Shown here piece after piece: positions 1 through 8,162 of a stretch of DNA of 64,000 bases (position 1 is the first letter of the stretch; every line of letters starts with the position of its first letter). The stretch is from Firmicutes bacterium HGW-Firmicutes-16 (lineage in GTDB: Bacteria; Bacillota; Clostridia; Oscillospirales; Oscillospiraceae). Location of the stretch: assembly GCA_002841545.1 (NCBI GenBank), contig PGZZ01000009.1, positions 79,726 to 143,725 on the forward strand, given 5' to 3'. The notes below the pieces were generated by a model that searched no databases, was not told the DNA's origin, and was given only the letters and a program-made list of their open reading frames with translations. The position numbers were made by a program, and so were the translations under genes.

Positions 1-884
1 ATCAAAACGGAATAGTCGGCATAATAGGAATAGCGCTCCCTCAGCCTCAAGTCTTATCAAGCGTTCAAATGGAGTTCCTTGATACGATCTCAACGCAGAT
101 TGCTGTCGTGCTAGAACGCGAGATGCTATATCAAAAGCAGGAGGAGACTCAGATACAGATACAGCGAGAGCGCCTTCGTACAGACATGCTTAGGACAATT
201 TCGCACGACCTTCGAACTCCGCTGACAGGTATTATGGGCTCTGCCAGCACAGCTTTTGATAATTTTGATTCAGTAAGTGACGACATCAAAAAGAGCTTTC
301 TGAAAAACATATACGACGATGCAAGTTGGCTCAGCGACTTAGTTGAAAATGTATTGAACATGACGCGCTTTGATGAAGGAAAAATCAAGTTGAACATCGG
401 GCAGGAAGCGGCGGAGGAGATTGTTGCGGAAGCCGTTGGCCACGTACGACGACACGCGGACGGACATAAGCTGACAACGATAATCCCTTCGGAAATTATC
501 CTGCTTGAAGCTGACGGCGTTTTGATAACGCAGGTGCTTGTAAATCTTCTCGACAACGCGATAAACTATACACCTGATGGAAGCGAGATAACAGTTTCAA
601 TCGGACGTGTGGAGGAACAGGTTGTTTTTGAGGTGAGCGATGATGGCCCCGGAATTTCAAAGGAGGACCTGCCGCATATGTTTGAGCGCTTGTATACTCG
701 GCACAGCAAGGCTTACGGCTCGCGGCGCGGGTTTGGTCTGGGCTTGTCGCTCTGCAAATCCATTATTGAAGCGCACGGCGGGACTATAGCAATAAAAAAC
801 ATAGAGCCTCTCGGCACATCGGTTACAATCAGTATTCCGGCGAAGGAGGATAAAGACAATGCAGCCCCTTATTTTAGTTGCTGA
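1..884 (+). CDS. kdpD: KdpD-type sensor histidine kinase, C-terminal part (5' end outside window)
   Basis: The reading frame is already open at base 3, so this is the last ~294 codons of a gene entering from the left. Visible in order: the end of the input/GAF-like linker, a coiled dimerisation helix, the H-box SHDLRTPLTG with the phosphoacceptor His at codon 204-206, the N-box NLLDNAINYTPDGS, the G1 box DDGPGIS and the G2 box GFGLGLSLC. These are the parts of a complete kinase core. KdpD senses potassium/turgor status and phosphorylates KdpE. The stop overlaps the kdpE start by 26 bases, which is typical of translational coupling. The assignment to KdpD rather than another kinase rests on KdpE and the potassium genes that follow; the diagnostic Usp/TM region is not in the window. 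Confidence 0.88.
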   Translation, partial: QNGIVGIIGIALPQPQVLSSVQMEFLDTISTQIAVVLEREMLYQKQEETQIQIQRERLRTDMLRTISHDLRTPLTGIMGSASTAFDNFDSVSDDIKKSFLKNIYDDASWLSDLVENVLNMTRFDEGKIKLNIGQEAAEEIVAEAVGHVRRHADGHKLTTIIPSEIILLEADGVLITQVLVNLLDNAINYTPDGSEITVSIGRVEEQVVFEVSDDGPGISKEDLPHMFERLYTRHSKAYGSRRGFGLGLSLCKSIIEAHGGTIAIKNIEPLGTSVTISIPAKEDKDNAAPYFSC

Positions 885-1554
885 CGACGAAAAGACAATA
901 CGCAGTTTTCTAAAGGTCTCGCTCGAAACTCAAGGCTACAAGTGCATTGAAGCTGACTGCGGCGCCGCTGCGCTTATGCTTGCCGCCTCGCACAATCCCG
1001 ACATTCTGATTCTCGACCTCGGTCTGCCCGATATGGACGGGGTGGACGTTATAAAAAAGCTGAGGAGTATTTCGCAGATACCGATTGTCATCGTTTCGGC
1101 TCGCGGGAACGACCGCGAAAAGGTCGAGGCTCTGGACGCCGGAGCCGACGATTATTTAACAAAGCCGTTTAGTGTATCAGAGTTGCTTGCGCGTATACGT
1201 GTTATCATTAGGCACAGATTTACCGAGTCTGCTGCTGGATTACCCGAAACGCGTCTCCATACTGTCGGCGGTTTGACGGTCGACGAGGAAAAGCGCAGGG
1301 TCTGGCTTGACGGAGAGGAAATACACCTGACTCCAAATGAATATAAGGTGCTGACACTGCTGATGAGACATCAGGGAAAGGTGCTTACGCACAGATTTGT
1401 TATTGAAAATGTCTGGGGTGGTATGACCTTGGACGACACGCAGTCTCTGCGGGTCTGCATGGGAAATCTTAGGCGTAAGCTTTGCGAGGACCCTACACAG
1501 CCCAAATACATCATAACCGAAATTGGAGTCGGTTATCGTCTGGCAGACGAATAG
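859..1554 (+). CDS. kdpE: KdpE-type OmpR/PhoB-family response regulator
   Basis: 231 residues, a full-length OmpR-family regulator. The receiver domain (1-~118) has the acidic pocket DDE near residue 10, the phosphoacceptor Asp at about 53 (LILDLGLPD) and the conserved Lys in YLTKPFS. The C-terminal winged-helix DNA-binding domain (about 130-228) ends in the family motif VGYRLADE. The ATG at 859 has AAGGAGG in front and lies within the 3' end of the kinase gene. KdpE normally activates the kdpFABC potassium pump; here it is followed by a Trk uptake operon, so that operon may be an additional target (inference). Confidence 0.92.
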   Translation: MQPLILVADDEKTIRSFLKVSLETQGYKCIEADCGAAALMLAASHNPDILILDLGLPDMDGVDVIKKLRSISQIPIVIVSARGNDREKVEALDAGADDYLTKPFSVSELLARIRVIIRHRFTESAAGLPETRLHTVGGLTVDEEKRRVWLDGEEIHLTPNEYKVLTLLMRHQGKVLTHRFVIENVWGGMTLDDTQSLRVCMGNLRRKLCEDPTQPKYIITEIGVGYRLADE

Positions 1555-1567
1555 AGAAAATACTGTT

Positions 1568-1598
1568 AAAAGGAAACCCTAATGGGGTTTCCTTTTTT
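1568..1598 (+). terminator. Rho-independent terminator after kdpE
   Basis: A perfect short stem (GGAAACCC / GGGTTTCC with a TAAT-type loop) is followed by a T6 run and lies 14 bases after the kdpE stop. It separates kdpDE from the Trk operon. Confidence 0.88.
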
Positions 1599-1686
1599 CA
1601 TAACAGAAAACTTACACGGGGTTTGAAACCTTCACACCAAAATTATTCGTTTCGAGTTATGATTAATATGCAAGGAGGCGAATGAA

Positions 1687-2058
1687 ATGAAAAATTCCGT
1701 AATTCTAAATGACCAGTTTTCAATATATATCGCTCAGGCGGCGCAATGCCTCCGAAACAATGAATCCGAAAAAGCATTCGATATAATAATAAAAGCAATG
1801 CAGCTGGAGCCTGATGCTCCACAGCCGCATAATTTGCTCGGCATATTGTATGAACTAAAGGGCGACGGTAACAGAGCGCGACGTCATTACAGAGCGGCAT
1901 ATTCACTTGATCCAACGTTTAAACCGGCGTGCAAGAATCTTGAACAGATTTGTACCGTGCTCGATGATAAAAAGCCGCGTGTCTATGATTTCGGCGATCG
2001 GCCTGAAGATAGCGGAGCTGCATTTACGGATAACAGTCGGGGTTTTAGACGCGCCTGA
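1687..2058 (+). CDS. Small tetratricopeptide-repeat protein
   Basis: 123 residues. Two TPR-like helical hairpins are visible (about 12-40, ending AMQLEPDAPQPH, and 43-75, ending AYSLDPTFKPA); the alternating small and bulky residues and the LxP turn are typical of TPRs. The C-terminal 40 residues are polar and probably disordered. No signal peptide or membrane segment is seen. A strong AAGGAGG lies 8 bases before the ATG. It sits 18 bases in front of the first TrkA gene, so it is probably co-transcribed with the potassium uptake system. TPRs mediate protein-protein contacts; a role as an adaptor for Trk is inference only. Confidence 0.75.
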   Translation: MKNSVILNDQFSIYIAQAAQCLRNNESEKAFDIIIKAMQLEPDAPQPHNLLGILYELKGDGNRARRHYRAAYSLDPTFKPACKNLEQICTVLDDKKPRVYDFGDRPEDSGAAFTDNSRGFRRA

Positions 2059-2076
2059 CGTCAAAAGGAGATTAAT

Positions 2077-2484
2077 ATGTATATCATAATTGTTGGCTGT
2101 GGAAGACTGGGCGGCACACTTTCAGAAGAGCTCTCCGATGCGGGGCATAACGTCTCGGTCATCGATAGGGAAGGTTCAAGGCTCGAAGCACTCGGGAGCG
2201 GGTTCAACGGACTCCGTGTCAAGGGTATTGAATATGACAGCAAAGTACTAAAAGAGGCGGGGATTAGTCGAGCGGACTATTTAATAGCCGCTACATCTGA
2301 TGACAATCTAAACATTACGGTATCTCTTGTAGCCAAAGAAACTTTTAAGGTTCGTCGTGTAATTGCAAGAGTCAACGAACCCTCAAAAAAGAGCGTGTAT
2401 GAACTGCTCAATATCCAAACTATCAATCCGACGGAGCTTATATCCTATATCATTAAGAGCAGGATCGAGGGGAATTCAAGATGA
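2077..2484 (+). CDS. trkA: TrkA/KtrA-type potassium-channel regulatory subunit, RCK_N domain only
   Basis: 135 residues forming one RCK_N Rossmann domain: nucleotide motif GCGRLG near residue 8, an acidic residue at the end of strand beta2 (VIDREG) and the DNLNITVSLVAK helix. These domains bind NAD(H)/ATP at the cytoplasmic face of a Trk/Ktr channel and gate it. The usual RCK_C domain is missing; the protein ends soon after TINPTELISYIIKS. RBS AAAGGAG, and the stop overlaps the next trkA gene by 4 bases (ATGA). It looks like half of an E. coli-style two-RCK TrkA encoded separately, partnering the longer protein downstream. Confidence 0.88.
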   Translation: MYIIIVGCGRLGGTLSEELSDAGHNVSVIDREGSRLEALGSGFNGLRVKGIEYDSKVLKEAGISRADYLIAATSDDNLNITVSLVAKETFKVRRVIARVNEPSKKSVYELLNIQTINPTELISYIIKSRIEGNSR

Positions 2485-3167
2485 AATCAATTGTTATCGG
2501 CGGAGGTAAGATTGGCTCAAACCTTTTAAAAACGCTTAAAGAACGCGGCTATGATGTTACACTGGTCGAAAAAGATGAAGAAACCTGCCGCAGAATTGCC
2601 GAGGATATTAACACGAGTATCATCTGCGGAGACGGAACAGATATTGATGTGCTAAAGGATGCGGGCATAAATGACGCGGATATAATCGCGGCGGTCACGG
2701 GGCTGGATGAGGAAAATCTCGTTATTTGCCAGATTGCGAAAAAGGGTTTCAATATCGGCAAATCAATTGCAAGAATCAATAACCCCAAAAATATAGAAAT
2801 GTTCAAGGCCTTGGGCGTTGACCAGACCGTATGCAGTACGGAGGTCATCGCGAACCTCATCGAATATGAGTTTGACAGAGATATCTGCAAAATAGTCCAG
2901 ACCTTTGATCGCGGAACTATGATACTTGTCGAGGTAAGTGTCAACGAGCAAAATCGCTGGCTTCACAGCTTTGTAAAGGATCTTCTTCTTCCTTCTGAGT
3001 GTGTCATTGCCTCCATCCTGCGGGACGGGAAAGTGATATACCCGAGAGGCGACACGCAGATAATGAAAAATGACAATATTCACATTGTAACGAACCGTGC
3101 AACGCTTTTGGAAATTAAGAAGCTATTGCATAACGGGGGGGCTCAGCATGCGAAACAGAAAAAATGA
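2481..3167 (+). CDS. trkA: TrkA-type potassium uptake regulator (RCK_N + RCK_C)
   Basis: 228 residues, the standard length for a one-unit TrkA/KtrA. The N-terminal Rossmann fold (GGGKIGSNL near residue 7, acidic VEKDEE at the end of beta2) is followed by an RCK_C domain from about residue 140 (VEVSVNEQNRWL ... DGKVIYPRGDTQIMKNDNIHIVT). It should form a gating ring on TrkH together with the shorter TrkA encoded just upstream. Its start overlaps the stop of that gene, and its own 3' end overlaps the small membrane-peptide ORF at 3148, so the group is tightly coupled. Confidence 0.92.
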   Translation: MKSIVIGGGKIGSNLLKTLKERGYDVTLVEKDEETCRRIAEDINTSIICGDGTDIDVLKDAGINDADIIAAVTGLDEENLVICQIAKKGFNIGKSIARINNPKNIEMFKALGVDQTVCSTEVIANLIEYEFDRDICKIVQTFDRGTMILVEVSVNEQNRWLHSFVKDLLLPSECVIASILRDGKVIYPRGDTQIMKNDNIHIVTNRATLLEIKKLLHNGGAQHAKQKK

Positions 3168-3252
3168 GCTTGCGGGATTAATAACGGAACTGCTTTCCGT
3201 GCTATTGTACTGTGGCGCGTTTTTTGCCTTAGTATTCCTTGCTGTAAGGTGA
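3148..3252 (+). CDS. 34-residue single-span membrane peptide in the Trk operon
   Basis: A short ORF, easily missed by length cut-offs. It starts at an ATG inside the last codons of the second trkA gene and stops 4 bases before trkH. The N-terminal ~10 residues are basic and polar (MRNRKNELAG); the rest is a continuous hydrophobic helix (LLSVLLYCGAFFALVFLAV) ending in Arg. A G-rich stretch (GGGGGG) stands ~8 bases before the ATG. Size and form recall KdpF, the small stabilising subunit of the Kdp pump, but no sequence homology is claimed. Its position suggests an accessory subunit of the TrkAH complex. It could also be a translational coupling leader for trkH. Confidence 0.6.
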   Translation: MRNRKNELAGLITELLSVLLYCGAFFALVFLAVR

Positions 3253-3256
3253 TGGT

Positions 3257-4786
3257 ATGCAGAATATAAAAACTCGCTATCTAAGCTTCTATATAATCAG
3301 TTATTACACAGGATACATAATAGTCGGTACCGCGTTTTTGATGGCGATTCCTCTTATCACCTCGCTGTTAATGGGCGAGTGGAATCCTGCTCTGGATTTT
3401 GTAATTAGCATGTCCGTCGCCCTGATTGTCGGATATCTGATGATGACATTAGGCAGAAGAACTCGTAAAGGCGAAGTACAGGTAGACTGGAAATACGGCT
3501 TTATAATTGCGGCTCTATCGTGGATTGTGCTGATGTTTCTTAGCTCGATTCCCTATCTATTGAGCGGACATTCCAAGAGCCTCCTTGACGGCTGTTTTGA
3601 CGTCATGAGCGGGTTCACGACCACGGGACTTGTTTTGACTCAGGATCTTGACCATCTTTCAACCGGACTCAACATGTGGCGGCACATACTCACCTTTATC
3701 GGCGGGCAGGGCATGGTCGTTCTTGCGCTCAGCTTTCTTGGGAAACATATGGGCGGCGCTTACAAGATGTACTGCGGAGAAGGAAAGGACATAAAGCTCG
3801 TCCCGAACGTGAAGGACACCACGCGTATAATATGGAAAATAAGCATGATTTATCTGCTTGTCGGAACCGTGGCGCTTTGGATATGTGGCATGTTTATCGG
3901 TCTGAAGCCGCTTTCCGCATTATTCCACGGACTAAATATGTTTGAGTCCGCATGGAGTACAGGCGGCTTTGCCCCAAACACACAGAACATGATGTACTAC
4001 CACAGCTTTGCATATGAAATAATTACAATGATACTTTTTGTCCTTGGTTCGCTGAACTTCGGGTTGCACTACGCGGTCTGGCAGGGTAAAAAGAAGGAAC
4101 TTTTAAAAAATATCGAAATCCAGAGCTTTGTTATAACCTCGTTCGCACTGACGGCTTTTGTGGTGTTGAAGCTTTCGCAGAGCGGCGTGTATACGGACGC
4201 GGTATCGGCTTTCAGGAGAGTGGTCTATAACGTCTTATCAGCTCATACGACCACAGGCTTCGGAAGTGTTTACGCTCAGCAGTTCGCCCACGAATGGGGA
4301 GATTTCGGAATACTAATTATGGTCATAGCAATGCTGATTGGCGGATCTGCCTGCTCAACTGCGGGAGGCTTCAAGGGCCTTAGAGTTGGAATTGTGTTCA
4401 AAGGCATCATTGCGGATATAAAAAAAATACTTTCGCCCGAAAGAAATATCAGAGTGGAGAAATATCACCATGTTAAGGACTATGTGCTGGAAGATCCTAC
4501 CGTAAAAGGCGCTGCTCTTATTATCGTGTGTTACATGGTATTGTTCGGGATAACGACTCTGCTTGGGACATTTTACGGGTACCCGCTTGCTCAGTCGGCG
4601 TTTGAAGCCGCATCTGTTTCGGGAAACGTAGGTCTTTCAATCGGTGTCACGTCGGCATCAATGCCTGCAATGATGAAGGTTCAGTATATACTTGCAATGT
4701 ATCTGGGCAGGCTTGAATTCATATCTGTCTTTGCTCTGTTCGGATTTGTGATCGGAGGGGTTAAAAAGCTTTGTGTAAAACATTAA
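3257..4786 (+). CDS. trkH: TrkH/KtrB-family potassium uptake channel
   Basis: 509 residues, highly hydrophobic, with the four M1-P-M2-type repeats of the SKT superfamily. Pore-loop selectivity motifs are visible: FTTTGLVL (~118), WSTGGFAP (~233), AHTTTGFGS (~330) and SVSGNVGLS (~452). It carries K+ (possibly with Na+ or H+) through the cytoplasmic membrane, gated by TrkA. The last 16 bases overlap the next gene. The run trkA-trkA-small peptide-trkH-OB-fold protein has no gaps larger than a few bases, so it is one transcription unit. Confidence 0.95.
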   Translation: MQNIKTRYLSFYIISYYTGYIIVGTAFLMAIPLITSLLMGEWNPALDFVISMSVALIVGYLMMTLGRRTRKGEVQVDWKYGFIIAALSWIVLMFLSSIPYLLSGHSKSLLDGCFDVMSGFTTTGLVLTQDLDHLSTGLNMWRHILTFIGGQGMVVLALSFLGKHMGGAYKMYCGEGKDIKLVPNVKDTTRIIWKISMIYLLVGTVALWICGMFIGLKPLSALFHGLNMFESAWSTGGFAPNTQNMMYYHSFAYEIITMILFVLGSLNFGLHYAVWQGKKKELLKNIEIQSFVITSFALTAFVVLKLSQSGVYTDAVSAFRRVVYNVLSAHTTTGFGSVYAQQFAHEWGDFGILIMVIAMLIGGSACSTAGGFKGLRVGIVFKGIIADIKKILSPERNIRVEKYHHVKDYVLEDPTVKGAALIIVCYMVLFGITTLLGTFYGYPLAQSAFEAASVSGNVGLSIGVTSASMPAMMKVQYILAMYLGRLEFISVFALFGFVIGGVKKLCVKH

Positions 4787-5271
4787 AACCGATGATGATA
4801 GCCGCAGTGATCTCCCTCTGCTTTATCATTTCAGCAAATGCCGAGGAAACGGTTTCGATTAACAGTCTTGTAGATGACGCAGAGACATACGACAACCAAA
4901 AAGTAACCGTAGAAGGCGAAGCAATCGGCGAAGTACTCGAACGGGGAGACTATGCATGGGTGAACATAAATGACGGAACAAATGCGATTGGTATTTGGAT
5001 GAAAACCTCCGACGCGGAAATCATCAAATATTTCGGCGATTACAAGCATGTAGGGGACACCGTTCGTATTACGGGAGTGTTTTCGAGGAATTGCACTGAG
5101 CACGGAGGCGATGTGGATATTCATTCCGTCGCGATTGAAATCGTGAAAACAGGAAGAGCGGTGCAAGACGAGATATCCGACGCAAAAATTGTAATCGCAG
5201 TCGTTTTGCTCTGCACCGCCGCCCTTATTACGCTGATATATTTGAAAATTACAAAAAACAAAAAGCAGTAG
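4771..5271 (+). CDS. Membrane-anchored OB-fold protein
   Basis: 166 residues. The start is a TTG ten bases after GGAGGGG, inside the trkH 3' end. It has an N-terminal signal-like hydrophobic segment (~8-22, with ANA-E as a possible cleavage site), then a predicted all-beta OB-fold of the tRNA_anti-like type (VTVEGEAIGEVLERGDYAWVN..., IGIWMKTS..., GDTVRITGVFSRN) and a C-terminal membrane helix (~140-160) followed by basic residues. It would therefore expose the OB-fold outside the membrane. Such 'cytochrome c maturation/DNA-binding-like' OB proteins are widespread in Clostridia without a known function. Translational overlap with trkH suggests a role in the same membrane complex (inference). 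Confidence 0.75.
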   Translation: MCKTLKPMMIAAVISLCFIISANAEETVSINSLVDDAETYDNQKVTVEGEAIGEVLERGDYAWVNINDGTNAIGIWMKTSDAEIIKYFGDYKHVGDTVRITGVFSRNCTEHGGDVDIHSVAIEIVKTGRAVQDEISDAKIVIAVVLLCTAALITLIYLKITKNKKQ

Positions 5272-5325
5272 TACAAGATTACAAGAGAAAAAATTTAATA
5301 CGGCCGGAGCAATAAAGAGCTTTTT

Positions 5326-5370
5326 AACCCATGCATAGGGGATGTGACACATCTCCAGCGCATGGGTTTT
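5326..5370 (+). terminator. Probable terminator at end of the Trk operon
   Basis: Long two-part hairpin: outer arms AACCCATGC / GCATGGGTT and an inner stem GGGGATG / CATCTCC closing on TGACA, followed by a short TTTT. It is strongly folded but has a weak T-tract. It lies 55 bases after the last operon gene and before the next promoter. Confidence 0.6.
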
Positions 5371-5390
5371 GGCTTAAACTGGATTCGAAC

Positions 5391-5417
5391 TTGACAAACT
5401 AACAGTGTTAGTATAAA
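5391..5417 (+). promoter_or_regulatory. Promoter of tetR with embedded 15-bp operator
   Basis: -35 TTGACA (5391-5396) and a -10-like TATAAA (5412-5417, spacing 15). The spacer is a perfect 15-bp palindrome ACTAACA-G-TGTTAGT at 5398-5412. A palindrome between -35 and -10, directly in front of a TetR gene, is the classical layout of an autorepressor operator. Confidence 0.68.
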
Positions 5418-5450
5418 CTTATCACGAAAAGTTGTAATGGAGATGAGAGC

Positions 5451-6056
5451 TTGCCGCACCGTACCTCGAACAAAGAATTGATCTTTCAGACAGCCGTAAA
5501 GCTCTTTGCGCGCGAGGGTTATGAGAATGTCACGATGCGCGAGATTGCGAAGGAAGTCGGCATTAAAGCCGCTTCGATATATAACCACTTTGCGAGTAAG
5601 GAAGACCTGTTAGATTCCATTTTTCAGTATTTTAGAATGATGTTGGAGTCAGACGTATTTTCACCTATACGAAAAACTGACTATCTGAAGCTGGATGACT
5701 TTATAGATGACAATATGCGCCTGAGCGGCGAGTTGTTTTCGCGCGGAATAATAATGGACATTTCCAGAATAGTGCTTCGTGAGCAGTTTCGGAATGAAAA
5801 TATAAGGCAGATGCTTTTGTCTGAGCTAATCCGAAAGCCGCGGGAAATTTATTCGAAGGGCTTTGAAAAGCTGATGAATGAGGGAAAAATGAGACGAGCG
5901 GACCCGATTCTAACGGCAAAGGAATTTCATGCCTATTATATATACCGATTTTATGAAATTAGCCTTCAGGCCGGACTTGATGAGCCGCTTTTCATCGTTG
6001 ACGAAGACGAGGAGAAAAAACATAAAAAGCAGTTCATAGAACAGTACGGGCTTTAA
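5451..6056 (+). CDS. TetR/AcrR-family transcriptional regulator
   Basis: 201 residues. The N-terminal helix-turn-helix (about 8-55: ELIFQTAVKLFAREGYENVTMREIAKEVGIKAASIYNHFASKEDLL) is textbook TetR. The C-terminal ~145 residues form the ligand/dimer domain, with no family recognised. The start is TTG at 5451, with GGAGATGAG in front; no better ATG exists. It very likely represses its own promoter through the palindrome at 5398-5412 and may also control the FMN-binding protein gene 85 bases downstream. The inducer is unknown. Confidence 0.9.
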   Translation: MPHRTSNKELIFQTAVKLFAREGYENVTMREIAKEVGIKAASIYNHFASKEDLLDSIFQYFRMMLESDVFSPIRKTDYLKLDDFIDDNMRLSGELFSRGIIMDISRIVLREQFRNENIRQMLLSELIRKPREIYSKGFEKLMNEGKMRRADPILTAKEFHAYYIYRFYEISLQAGLDEPLFIVDEDEEKKHKKQFIEQYGL

Positions 6057-6141
6057 CAAAATTCTAATAAAAAGGTACGGTAAATCGATAGTATTTACTT
6101 AGTAGAAAGATAGAAATTATTAATTTAAGGAGTTGAACAAA

Positions 6142-6528
6142 ATGGGAAAAAAGATTCTGAAGGGCGTCCTGATAGGACTTCTTGTTTTAGCGCTCATTTT
6201 TGGAGGGCTCATGACCTTCGTGTTGCTGGGCAAAGAAAAAGTGATGGGCACCGAGATAGGAACAATAGATCTTTCAAGTGTTGCGGACGGGGTATACGAA
6301 GGCAGCTTCAGTGGATACAGATGGTCGAACGAAGTAAAAGTGAGTGTAAAGGACCATCAAATAATTGAAGTTGAAGTAATCAAGGCACAGATCTTTGCAA
6401 AACCGGAAACGATTAACAAACTAACGGAAGAGGTAATTGGTGCGCAAAGCCTTCAGGTGGATTCTGTGTCGAGCGCCACGGCAGACAGTAAGGCATTTCT
6501 CAAGGCAATTGAAAACGCTCTGAGTTAA
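6142..6528 (+). CDS. Membrane-anchored FMN-binding-domain protein
   Basis: 128 residues from the ATG at 6142, chosen because AAGGAG lies 9 bases upstream (a TTG at 6133 is too close to it). There is an N-terminal membrane anchor (~4-30), then an FMN_bind domain (~45-128: GVYEGSFSGYRWSNEVKVSV...). The end carries DSVSSATADSKAF, which matches the D-x2-S-[GA]-A-T-x-S pattern whose Thr receives FMN covalently through a phosphodiester bond in Nqr/Rnf-type proteins. It is expected on the outer face of the membrane as an electron carrier. No ApbE flavin transferase is seen in the window. Probably co-regulated with the TetR gene upstream. Confidence 0.82.
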   Translation: MGKKILKGVLIGLLVLALIFGGLMTFVLLGKEKVMGTEIGTIDLSSVADGVYEGSFSGYRWSNEVKVSVKDHQIIEVEVIKAQIFAKPETINKLTEEVIGAQSLQVDSVSSATADSKAFLKAIENALS

Positions 6529-6551
6529 TAGCAGTACATAAACACAAAAGA

Positions 6552-6586
6552 CGGCAGCCGGATTAACCGGATGCCGCCTTTCGTTT
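6552..6586. terminator. Bidirectional terminator between the FMN-protein gene and the hydantoinase operon
   Basis: Stem CGGCAGCCGG / CCGGATGCCG with an ATTAA loop, T-rich on the right (CCTTTCGTTTT) and A-rich on the left (AAAAG). It can therefore end transcripts from both convergent units. Confidence 0.8.
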
Positions 6587-6608
6587 TAAGAGGGATGCTG
6601 ATAGTAAT

Positions 6609-8162
6609 TTAGTTTGTAAGATCACCGGCAGCTTTGATCTTTACGCGGTTAGTGTTTCCGGCAAAGTAAGAGAGAGGCATGTCCTCGACCTCGATTATCT
6701 CGACCGTTTCGCGCTTTGCGCCGGCCTCGACCGCCATATCGATAGCCTCGCTCTTCGCCTGTGCGAGAGCTTCATCGCGCGGGGTCTTGTCATAGTCGAT
6801 GAGCTTCTCATATGTACCGCTGACTTTCGATATTGCGGAGCCGATAGCGTTTGCCGTTCCAAAGTGATCGGGCTTAATTACGGACGCAGCGCCCGAAAGC
6901 TTCTCGGGCAGGATTATGGAGCCGCCGCCGACGAGTATTACATCGACGTCGCTGTTCGATACCTTCATTGCGTCAAGAGCGTCCTCGGCAAGACGGCGGA
7001 TTGCGTTCATAGCCACTTCCGCTGTATTGTCGCTGATTGAGATTACCTTGCTTCTATCGCCCAGCTCGAACATACCGAGACGTACGGCGATATCAGTCGC
7101 GGTCATCGTGTCGCCGCCAAAAATGAGAGCCTTTTCGGTTATCCTGTATCCGACACTGTCGGGGCCGACAGTAATGGAGCCATCGTCACGGACGCGCACT
7201 ATTGAGCCTCCACCAAGACCGATTGTAAGCACGTCCGGCATACGGAAATTTGTACGCACGCCGCCGATTGTAACCGCGACGCTGGACTCGCGTGGGAAGC
7301 CGTTCTGAATGACGCCGAGGTCGGTGGTCGTGCCGCCGACGTCAATAACAAGAGCGTTCGGCAGATTTGTAAGATAGCTTGCGCCGCGAATGGAGTTCGT
7401 TGGGCCGCAGGCAATCGTGAGTATCGGATAGCGTCTCGCGTATTCCATAGTCATCAGCGTGCCGTCGTTCTGTGAAAGATAGATGCTGGCGTTTGTAACG
7501 CCGAGCTCCGCAAGAGAACGGGCAAAGCCATCTGTGAAGCGCTCCGCCACGCGATAGAGAGCCGCGTTGAGGATAGCGGCATTTTCGCGCTCGATGAGAC
7601 CCATTGAACCGATTTCGCTGGAAATTGTAATGTGTACGTCGTTTCCCATGATCTCGCGGCAAAGCTCCGCCGCTATAAGCTCGTGGTCATTGCGTACGGT
7701 TGAGAAGACCGAGGATATGGCAACGGAACGCACCTTGCCCTTGACTCCGGCAAAGAAGGCTCTTGCTGCGTCCTCGTCGAAAGGCCATAGCTCCTTGCCG
7801 TCACATTCGAAGCCGCCGCAGATTATGGTTTCCGCTACAACGATTTTCTTAATGTCGTCCATCCAGTCGGTCATCGGAGGAATGCCGAGGGTTGCCGGAG
7901 CGCCGATGCGCATAACAGCAATGGGCTCCAGCTCCTTGCGCTCGACTATCGCGTTTGTGCATTGCGTGGTGCCGAGCATGGCCTGCTTAATCTCGGAGGG
8001 ATTAACGCCTGAGACCGCAAGTATATTTTTGATAGCGCCAACGATGCCGTCGTAGATATCGCCCGAGGTGGGGTTCTTGATTTCCGCTACGACCTTAAGG
8101 TCTTTGTCAATCAAGACAGCATCTGTATTCGTGCCGCCTACGTCTATTCCAAGCTTATACAT
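6609..8162 (-). CDS. Hydantoinase/oxoprolinase-family protein (HyuA-like ATPase)
   Basis: 517 residues. It has the acetate/sugar-kinase-like ATPase fold used by ATP-dependent hydantoinases and 5-oxoprolinases: an N-terminal phosphate-binding motif IDVGGTNTDAVLID (~5), then LGTTQCTNAIVER (~64) and a second ATPase motif IDVGGTTTDLGVI (~271), with glycine-rich GLGGGS and VGGGS further on. It hydrolyses a cyclic amide bond with ATP, normally with a HyuB-type partner; here the partner is the DUF917 protein. Its ATG overlaps the DUF917 stop (TAATG), so the two are translationally coupled. The true substrate is unknown: a hydantoin, oxoproline or other ring amide is inferred from the family and from the NCS1 permease in the operon. 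Confidence 0.88.
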   Translation of the reverse strand: MYKLGIDVGGTNTDAVLIDKDLKVVAEIKNPTSGDIYDGIVGAIKNILAVSGVNPSEIKQAMLGTTQCTNAIVERKELEPIAVMRIGAPATLGIPPMTDWMDDIKKIVVAETIICGGFECDGKELWPFDEDAARAFFAGVKGKVRSVAISSVFSTVRNDHELIAAELCREIMGNDVHITISSEIGSMGLIERENAAILNAALYRVAERFTDGFARSLAELGVTNASIYLSQNDGTLMTMEYARRYPILTIACGPTNSIRGASYLTNLPNALVIDVGGTTTDLGVIQNGFPRESSVAVTIGGVRTNFRMPDVLTIGLGGGSIVRVRDDGSITVGPDSVGYRITEKALIFGGDTMTATDIAVRLGMFELGDRSKVISISDNTAEVAMNAIRRLAEDALDAMKVSNSDVDVILVGGGSIILPEKLSGAASVIKPDHFGTANAIGSAISKVSGTYEKLIDYDKTPRDEALAQAKSEAIDMAVEAGAKRETVEIIEVEDMPLSYFAGNTNRVKIKAAGDLTN

